In this document: positions 47,902 to 53,879 of the stretch, in pieces
Position numbering within the stretch: position 1 is the stretch's first letter
Layout: every line of letters begins with the position of its first letter
NCBI GenBank assembly: GCA_900315895.1
Contig: ONAY01000010.1
Location: forward strand, 1 to 53,879
Source of the DNA: an uncultured Eubacteriales bacterium
GTDB lineage: Bacteria; Bacillota; Clostridia; Peptostreptococcales; Anaerovoracaceae
Direction of reading: 5' to 3'
Length of the DNA: 53,879 bases
The notes under the pieces: model-generated
Told to the model about the DNA's origin: nothing
Database searches by the model: none
What the model saw: only the letters and a program-made list of their open reading frames with translations
Translations under genes and position numbers: made by a program

Positions 47902-50900
47902 ATGAGAAGATTACAGACAATGGACGGCAACGCCGCCGCCGCTCATGTAGCATACGCCTTCTCCGAGGTCGCTGCGATCTACCCGATCACACCTTCCTCA
48001 CCCATGGCTGAAAACATGGACGAATGGGCTGCCAACGACCGTATCAACATGTTCGGCGAGAAGGTCAAGATCGTAGAGATGCAGTCTGAAGCAGGAGCTG
48101 CAGGTGCAGTCCACGGAGCTATCTCCGCAGGTGCCCTCACGTCCACCTTCACAGCATCCCAGGGACTTCTCCTTATGATCCCCAACATGTACAAGATGGC
48201 CGGCGAACTTGTTCCCGCTGTTTTCCATGTAGCTGCACGTGCGGTATCCACCCACGCTCTTAACATTTTCGGAGACCACTCCGACGTCATGGCCTGCCGT
48301 CAGACAGGATTCGCTATGCTTGCTTCCAACTCAGTTCAGCAGGCAATGGACCTGGCTGCAGTAGCACATCTTTCCGCTATCAAGGCTCACGTTCCCTTCC
48401 TTCACTTCTTCGACGGATTCAGAACGTCCCACGAACAGCAAAAGATCGAAGTCTGGGATTATGACGAACTCAAGGAAATGGTGGACTGGAACGAGGTAAG
48501 GAAGTTCAAGGATCATGCCCTGAACCCCAACCATCCTCACACCACAGGTTCCGCTGAACAGCCGGAGACATTCTTCCAGCACAGAGAAGCCTGCAACCCC
48601 ACTTATCTTGCAACACCTGACATCGTTAACTCCTACATGGAAGAAGTTAACAAGAGGATCGGCACCAACTACAAGCCCTTCAACTACTACGGTGATCCCG
48701 AAGCAACAGAAGTGCTGGTAGCCATGGGTTCCATCTGCGAGTGCGCAGAAGAAGTCATCGACTGGCTCAGAGCTCAGGGCAAGAAGGTCGGTATCGTAGA
48801 GGTACATCTTTACAGACCCTGGTCCACAGAATATCTCCTTAAGGTACTGCCCAAGACAGTGAAGAAGATCGCTGTTCTCGACAGAACCAAGGAACCCGGA
48901 TCTCTGGGCGAACCTCTCTACATCGACATCGTTACCGCTCTCAAGGGAACTGAATTCGATCAGTGCCTGGTATGCGGCGGAAGATACGGCCTTGGTTCCA
49001 AGGACGTACAGCCCGGCGACGTTCTCGCTTGCTACGAGAACCTTTGGGCAGACGAGCCGAAGAAGGAATTCACACTTTCCATCTACGACGACGTCACCAA
49101 CCTTTCCATCCACGGATCCTGCAACCCGGACGTTGCTCCCAAGGGAACACACGCCTGCAAGTTCTGGGGACTTGGAGCTGACGGTACTGTCGGCGCCAAC
49201 AAGAACTCCGTCAAGATCATCGGCGACCACACTGACATGAAGGCTCAGGCCTACTTCCAGTATGACTCCAAGAAGTCCGGCGGCGTTACCATCTCTCACC
49301 TGAGATTCGGCGACCAGCCCATCAGATCCACATATTATGTAAAACAGGCTGACTTCGTAGCCTGCCACAACTCAGCATATCTCTACAAGTATGAGATGGT
49401 ACAGGACGTCAAACCCGGCGGATTCTTCCTTCTCAACTGCGTATGGAATGACGAAGAGCTGGAAGAGCACCTTCCCAACAAGGTCAAGAGATACATCGCT
49501 GAGAACAACATTCAGTTCTACACCTGCGACGCTGTGACCCTTGCCAAGGAGATCGGTCTCGGTGCCAGAAGAACTAACTCCATCCTTCAGGCTGCTTTCT
49601 TCAAGCTGGCTGACATCATTCCCATCGACAAGGCTGAGGAATACATGAAGGCTGCTATCAAGAAGACCTACGGCAGGAAGGGTCAGGATATCGTCGACAT
49701 GAACTGCAAGGCTGTAGATGCAGGTCTCAACCACATCCACAAGGTAACAGTTCCCGAAAGCTGGAAGGGACTTCCCGATGATGCTCCCGCTCCGAAGCTT
49801 GTAGGAAGAGACGATTTCCACACAGATTTCCTCAACAACATCCTGGTACCGGAAGCCAACCTCACAGCAGACAAGGTTCCCGTATCCCAGTTCTTATCAA
49901 CAGCAGACGGTATGATGCCCAACGGCACAGCTGCTTTTGAGAAGAGAGGAATCGCTGCGGATCTTCCCATGTGGAATCCCACAAACTGCATGCAGTGCAA
50001 CTGGTGCTCCATCGTATGCCCCCACGGAGTAGTAAGACCCTTCGTCATGACAGAGGACGAGGCAGAAGGTCTGAAGAACGAGATGGGCTGCGGACCGGAC
50101 TGCAAGGGCGTATCCCAGATGAAGGGCATGAAGAACATGAAGTTCACCCTTGGCTGGTCACTTATGGACTGCACCGGATGCGGATCCTGCGCAGAAGTCT
50201 GCCCCGCAAGAAAGAAAGCCATCGAGATGGCTCCTGCGGAAGACGAATTCATGCACAAGCAGCAGAAGAAATTCGATTACCTGTACAAGAACATTGCCGA
50301 CAAGGAGACACCTTTCGCTGTTGACACCGTTAAGGGCTCACAGTTCAAGACTCCTCTCATGGAATTCTCCGGCGCTTGCCCGGGATGCGGAGAGTCTCCC
50401 TACGCTAAGCTGATCACTCAGCTCTTCGGCGACAGAATGTTCATCGCCAACGCTACAGGATGTACCTCCATTTGGGGAGCTTCCACACCTTCCACACCTT
50501 ACACAGTGAACAGAGAAGGTAAGGGACCCGCTTGGTCCAACTCCCTCTTCGAGGATAACGCAGAGTACGGCTTCGGTATGGCTACAGCCATGAAGACCAG
50601 AAGAAACGAGATGAAGACCGTTGTAACACGTCTTGCTGATGAGACCGGTATGTACCAGGCTAAGGCATGGCTTGCTATGATGGACGACGTTGACGGCGCC
50701 AGAAAGACCGGAGACGCTCTCGTTGAAGCTTGCGAAGCTCTTGATTCTGCAGATGCCAAGTATGTAGTCGAGAACAAAGACATGCTGACCAAACCCTCAG
50801 TATGGATCTTCGGAGGAGACGGCTGGGCATATGACATCGGCTACGGCGGCGTTGACCACGTACTTGCTTCCGGCGAGAACGTAAACGTCATGGTATACGA

Positions 50901-51450
50901 CACAGAGGTCTATTCCAACACAGGCGGACAGTCCTCCAAGTCCACACCTATCGGAGCTGTTGCTAAGTTCGCAGCTGCAGGTAAGTCCGTGAAGAAGAAG
51001 GATCTGGCTCAGATCGCCATGGCTTACGGATATGTATACGTTGCACAGATCGCAATGGGCGCTAATCCGGAGCAGACAGTAAGAGCCCTGAAGGAAGCTG
51101 AAGCTTACGACGGACCTTCCCTGATCATCGCTTACGCACCTTGCATCAACCACGGTGTCAAGGCCGGTATGAACCGCTCCATGCAGGAGATGAGGAAGGC
51201 TGTAAGATCCGGTTACTGGAACCTGCTCAGGTTCGACCCGAGGAAGGCCGAAGCCGGCGAGAATCCGCTTACAGTTGATTCTCACAAGCCCACAGACTCC
51301 TACAGAGACTTCATCATGGGCGAAGTTCGTTACAACTCCCTGATGCTCAAGTTCCCCGAGAGAGCAGAAGAACTCTTCACAAAGGGTGAAAAGATAGCTC
51401 TCGGCAGATACGACGAACTGAAGCACAGAGAAGATAGTTTTGAGAAATAA
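47902..51450 (+). CDS. nifJ: Pyruvate:ferredoxin (flavodoxin) oxidoreductase
   Basis: A single-chain PFOR of 1182 residues that oxidises pyruvate with CoA to acetyl-CoA, CO2 and reduced ferredoxin. Domain order is standard: the pyruvate-binding domain begins YPITPSSPMAE (about 31-41), the ferredoxin-like domain has CMQCNWCSIVCP (about 696) and CTGCGSCAEVCP (about 756), the proximal cluster CPGCGE follows at about 825, and the TPP site GDGWAYDIGYGG at about 972. AGGAGG precedes the ATG. It is the main gene of the operon and the source of low-potential electrons. Confidence 0.98.
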   Translation: MRRLQTMDGNAAAAHVAYAFSEVAAIYPITPSSPMAENMDEWAANDRINMFGEKVKIVEMQSEAGAAGAVHGAISAGALTSTFTASQGLLLMIPNMYKMAGELVPAVFHVAARAVSTHALNIFGDHSDVMACRQTGFAMLASNSVQQAMDLAAVAHLSAIKAHVPFLHFFDGFRTSHEQQKIEVWDYDELKEMVDWNEVRKFKDHALNPNHPHTTGSAEQPETFFQHREACNPTYLATPDIVNSYMEEVNKRIGTNYKPFNYYGDPEATEVLVAMGSICECAEEVIDWLRAQGKKVGIVEVHLYRPWSTEYLLKVLPKTVKKIAVLDRTKEPGSLGEPLYIDIVTALKGTEFDQCLVCGGRYGLGSKDVQPGDVLACYENLWADEPKKEFTLSIYDDVTNLSIHGSCNPDVAPKGTHACKFWGLGADGTVGANKNSVKIIGDHTDMKAQAYFQYDSKKSGGVTISHLRFGDQPIRSTYYVKQADFVACHNSAYLYKYEMVQDVKPGGFFLLNCVWNDEELEEHLPNKVKRYIAENNIQFYTCDAVTLAKEIGLGARRTNSILQAAFFKLADIIPIDKAEEYMKAAIKKTYGRKGQDIVDMNCKAVDAGLNHIHKVTVPESWKGLPDDAPAPKLVGRDDFHTDFLNNILVPEANLTADKVPVSQFLSTADGMMPNGTAAFEKRGIAADLPMWNPTNCMQCNWCSIVCPHGVVRPFVMTEDEAEGLKNEMGCGPDCKGVSQMKGMKNMKFTLGWSLMDCTGCGSCAEVCPARKKAIEMAPAEDEFMHKQQKKFDYLYKNIADKETPFAVDTVKGSQFKTPLMEFSGACPGCGESPYAKLITQLFGDRMFIANATGCTSIWGASTPSTPYTVNREGKGPAWSNSLFEDNAEYGFGMATAMKTRRNEMKTVVTRLADETGMYQAKAWLAMMDDVDGARKTGDALVEACEALDSADAKYVVENKDMLTKPSVWIFGGDGWAYDIGYGGVDHVLASGENVNVMVYDTEVYSNTGGQSSKSTPIGAVAKFAAAGKSVKKKDLAQIAMAYGYVYVAQIAMGANPEQTVRALKEAEAYDGPSLIIAYAPCINHGVKAGMNRSMQEMRKAVRSGYWNLLRFDPRKAEAGENPLTVDSHKPTDSYRDFIMGEVRYNSLMLKFPERAEELFTKGEKIALGRYDELKHREDSFEK

Positions 51451-51467
51451 GGAAGGAGGATAAACTG

Positions 51468-52337
51468 ATGGCAGATTATAAGAGATTTGAAGTCACTTGG
51501 AAAAGAAGACTTAATGACAATATGGTTTGGCTGAGGATCTATGCTCCCCTTGTTGCAAAACATGCCAAACCCGGTCAGTTCATCATCCTGAGAACTGATG
51601 AATATGGTGAGAGAATTCCTCTCACCATGGCCGGACACAATTCAGAAGACGGAACCATCGATCTGATCTACGCAGCAGTTGGCAGGACCACAATGCTCAT
51701 GGATCAGCTGGAAGTCGGCGACTGCTTCGCTGACATCGTAGGCCCTCTCGGCAAGCCCACCCACATGGAAGGACTTAAGAGTGTCTGCGTAATCGGCGGC
51801 GGTACAGGAAATGCCCTTGCATATCCCCTTGCCTGCGGAATGAAAGCTGCAGGAGTCGACACCTACATGATCGAAGGTTTCAAGAACAAGGATCTGGTCA
51901 TTCTTGAAGAAGAATTAAAAGAGAACCTTGGAGACGATCACGTATTCGTAGTTACCGACGACGGTTCCTACGGTGAGAAAATGTTCACCACCCAGAAGCT
52001 GGAAGACCTCATTGCAAAGGGCTACGTATTTGACGAAGTAGTTGCTGTTGGTCCTCCCATCATGATGAAGTTCACCTGTGAGATCGCAAAGAAGCACGGC
52101 ATCAAGTCCGTTGCATCCCTTACGGCTTACATGATCGACGGCACCGGAATGTGCGGCGGCTGCAGATGCAAGATCGGCGGCGAAGACAAGTTCGTGTGCG
52201 TCGACGGACCTGAGTTCGACGGCGAGCTGGTTGACTGGGACGACCTCATCAGACGTTCAGCTTACTACAGAGAACAGGAAGCTGAAGATCGTCAGCATAT
52301 CTGCAGATTGACAGGAGGTGTTCGTTACAATGATTAA
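51468..52337 (+). CDS. nfnA: NADH-dependent ferredoxin:NADP+ oxidoreductase subunit A (NfnA)
   Basis: A 289-residue flavoprotein of the ferredoxin-NADP reductase type (DHODH electron-transfer-subunit-like). The FAD region is PLTMAGHNSEDGTIDLIY, the nucleotide-binding loop VIGGGTGNALAYP starts at about 107, and the C-terminal [2Fe-2S] site is in GTGMCGGCRCKIGGEDKFVCVDG. In NfnAB this subunit binds NADH and FAD. GGAAGGAGG lies just before the ATG. It overlaps the next gene by 8 bases, which supports a complex made in equal amounts. Confidence 0.94.
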   Translation: MADYKRFEVTWKRRLNDNMVWLRIYAPLVAKHAKPGQFIILRTDEYGERIPLTMAGHNSEDGTIDLIYAAVGRTTMLMDQLEVGDCFADIVGPLGKPTHMEGLKSVCVIGGGTGNALAYPLACGMKAAGVDTYMIEGFKNKDLVILEEELKENLGDDHVFVVTDDGSYGEKMFTTQKLEDLIAKGYVFDEVVAVGPPIMMKFTCEIAKKHGIKSVASLTAYMIDGTGMCGGCRCKIGGEDKFVCVDGPEFDGELVDWDDLIRRSAYYREQEAEDRQHICRLTGGVRYND

Positions 52338-53718
52338 TTTAGTACATTCACAGAACCCGATGCCGGAGCAGGCGCCTGACGTAAGAAACAAGAACTTCCT
52401 GGAAGTATGCACAGGCTACTCTGAGCAGCAGGCCATCAACGAGGCCATGCGCTGCCTTAGATGCCGCAAAAAACCCTGCGTCTCCGGATGCCCCGTAAAC
52501 ATCAAGATCCCTGATTTCATCGCACGCGTTGCCGAAGGAGACTTCGAGGGCGCATACGATGTTATCTCCCAGGACAGCTCCCTTCCCGCTATCTGCGGAA
52601 GAGTCTGCCCCCAGGAAACACAGTGCCAGGGCAAGTGCGTTCACGAAGTTAAGGGCGAGTCTGTCGCTATCGGAAGACTTGAAAGATTCGTAGCAGACTG
52701 GCACGCAGCAAACTTCGGAGACGTAGAAGTACCCAAGGCAGAGTCCAACGGTCACAAAGTCGCCATCATCGGTTCCGGCCCTGCAGGCCTTGCCTGCGCA
52801 GGCGACCTGATCAACAAGGGCTATGACGTAACAGTCTACGAAGCTCTTCACAAGACCGGCGGCGTACTGGTTTACGGAATTCCTCAGTTCCGTCTCCCCA
52901 AGGAGATCGTAGCTATGGAAGTTTCCAAGCTGGAGGAAAAGGGCGTCAAGTTCGTAACTGACGCAGTCGTAGGCAGATCCTTCACAGTTGACGAGCTCAT
53001 GAAAGAGGGCGGCTATGAATCCGTCTTCATCGGAACCGGCGCAGGCCTTCCGTCCTTCATGAACATCCCCGGTGAGAACCTCATCGGAGTATGCTCCGCC
53101 AACGAGTACCTCACCAGGATCAACCTGATGAAGGCTTACAGACCCGAATACGACACACCCATCATGCACGGCGACAAGATCGCAGTAGTAGGCGGCGGAA
53201 ACGTTGCCATGGACGCTGCAAGATGCGCTAAGCGTATGGGCGCCAGCGAGGTCTACATCATCTACCGTCGTTCCATGACTGAGCTTCCCGCAAGAGCTGA
53301 GGAAGTTCACCACGCCATGGAAGAAGGCATCATCTTCAAGCTTCTCAACAACCCTGTTGAGATCCATGGGGATGAGAACGGAAACGTAAGATCCATCGAA
53401 TGCGTAGAGATGGAGCTTGGCGAACCCGATGCTTCCGGAAGAAGAAGACCCGTTGAGAAGAAGGGCTCCAACTTTGAGATCCCCGTTGACATGGTCATCA
53501 TGTCCATCGGAACCAAGCTGAACACCCTGATCCTCGACACCACCGAGAACCTTGACGCTAACGCCAAGGGCGGTATCGGAACAGACGAAGGCGCAGCTAC
53601 AAACCGTGACGGCATCTATGCCGGCGGCGACGCTGTAACAGGCGCAGCTACAGTAATCAAGGCCATGGGAGCAGGCAAAGTTGCCGCAGCATCCATCGAC
53701 CAGTACTTAAGCGAATAA
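52330..53718 (+). CDS. nfnB: NADH-dependent ferredoxin:NADP+ oxidoreductase subunit B (NfnB)
   Basis: A 462-residue protein of the glutamate synthase small-subunit family. The N-terminal iron-sulfur domain carries CLRCRKKPCVSGCP (about 41-54) and CGRVCPQETQCQGKC (about 91-105), for two [4Fe-4S] clusters. FAD (IIGSGPAGLACAGDL, about 144) and NADP (VVGGGNVAMDAAR, about 286) binding loops follow. No glutamate synthase large subunit is near, and nfnA is adjacent, so NfnB, the bifurcating subunit, is the better call than GltD. The start at 52330 is placed by AGGAGGTG. Confidence 0.93.
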   Translation: MINLVHSQNPMPEQAPDVRNKNFLEVCTGYSEQQAINEAMRCLRCRKKPCVSGCPVNIKIPDFIARVAEGDFEGAYDVISQDSSLPAICGRVCPQETQCQGKCVHEVKGESVAIGRLERFVADWHAANFGDVEVPKAESNGHKVAIIGSGPAGLACAGDLINKGYDVTVYEALHKTGGVLVYGIPQFRLPKEIVAMEVSKLEEKGVKFVTDAVVGRSFTVDELMKEGGYESVFIGTGAGLPSFMNIPGENLIGVCSANEYLTRINLMKAYRPEYDTPIMHGDKIAVVGGGNVAMDAARCAKRMGASEVYIIYRRSMTELPARAEEVHHAMEEGIIFKLLNNPVEIHGDENGNVRSIECVEMELGEPDASGRRRPVEKKGSNFEIPVDMVIMSIGTKLNTLILDTTENLDANAKGGIGTDEGAATNRDGIYAGGDAVTGAATVIKAMGAGKVAAASIDQYLSE

Positions 53719-53748
53719 GTTCTGCAATTGCCTTAACTGAAATGCTAA

Positions 53749-53776
53749 AGAGCGGACTTTCAGAAGTCCGCTCTTT
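53749..53776. terminator. Bidirectional terminator after nfnB
   Basis: AGAGCGGACTT pairs with AAGTCCGCTCT over 4 bases, then TTTG. It also suits the gene ending from the right. Confidence 0.9.
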
Positions 53777-53809
53777 TGTTTGGGGATATAGGACAAAAAG
53801 CGTTGGTGA

Positions 53810-53879
53810 CTAGTCCCAGTAAACAGGATATTTTGAATAGTGATGAAGCTCACTCCAAACTATCGCATCACCCCAGTTG
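53810..53879 (-). CDS. C-terminal end of an unknown protein (runs off window)
   Basis: On the minus strand 22 codons are open to the window edge and end with TAG at 53810-53812. The peptide is rich in Trp, Tyr and His (AIVWSELHHYSKYPVYWD), which looks like a real protein end rather than chance. It converges with nfnB across the terminator. The family cannot be named from this fragment. Confidence 0.4.
   Translation of the reverse strand, partial: NWGDAIVWSELHHYSKYPVYWD

Overview
The window looks like a chromosomal segment of an anaerobic, fermentative Bacillota, most likely class Clostridia; anything below class is a guess. The grounds are strong AGGAGG-type ribosome binding sites, the Gram-positive gene order around rho, prmC, prfA, tsaC, rpiB and upp, a clostridial 3-hydroxybutyryl-CoA dehydrogenase, and an operon for pyruvate:ferredoxin oxidoreductase (PFOR) plus NfnAB. 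The DNA is GC-rich apart from one AT-rich island next to a tRNA. Layout: (1) 1-5200 is one end of an integrative conjugative element read leftward: cysteine-rich small proteins, RepA, ParB, DUF5688, PcfB and a VirD4 coupling protein cut off after its N-terminus, where a large serine recombinase of a nested element begins. It abuts rpsI. (2) 5534-8344 holds rpsI-rplM with a long 5' leader, a small DFYGR-repeat protein and a PlsC-type acyltransferase. (3) 8399-10840 is almost gene-free. It carries three arrays of tandem hairpins, one split by an IS3-family insertion with a 4-bp target duplication, and a candidate small RNA. (4) 10877-25528 is a housekeeping block: tyrS, upp, a tsaC-rpiB fusion, prfA, rpmE, prmC, yqhQ-like and rho. 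About 6 kb sits between its two halves (DUF554, tdh-kbl, PAP2, hairpin array E, a three-repeat protein, YitT). (5) 25646-39228 holds a nuclease-like gene whose probable leader contains hairpin array B, then hbd, DUF1846, DUF1934, ddl, hslO, htrA, a GntR regulator, ispE, a membrane protein, tadA, a CDF transporter and cvpA. (6) 39289-41105 has two tRNA-Val genes and a 1.6-kb island bounded by 38-bp direct repeats of the tRNA 3' end. (7) 41205-46567 holds an HTH regulator, a two-component system, alr and a ClC transporter. (8) 46793-53718 is a compact operon of a four-module polyferredoxin, PFOR and both subunits of the bifurcating transhydrogenase NfnAB. How the genes work together: tdh-kbl turns threonine into glycine and acetyl-CoA. 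PFOR makes acetyl-CoA and reduced ferredoxin from pyruvate, the polyferredoxin could store or relay those electrons, and NfnAB would couple ferredoxin and NADH to NADPH; hbd belongs to the butyrate route. The two strongest candidates for something undescribed are the hairpin arrays, whose repeat length is fixed at exactly 53 or 54 bp although their stem sequences differ, and the polyferredoxin-PFOR-Nfn operon. No database search was possible. Family names come from motif recognition.
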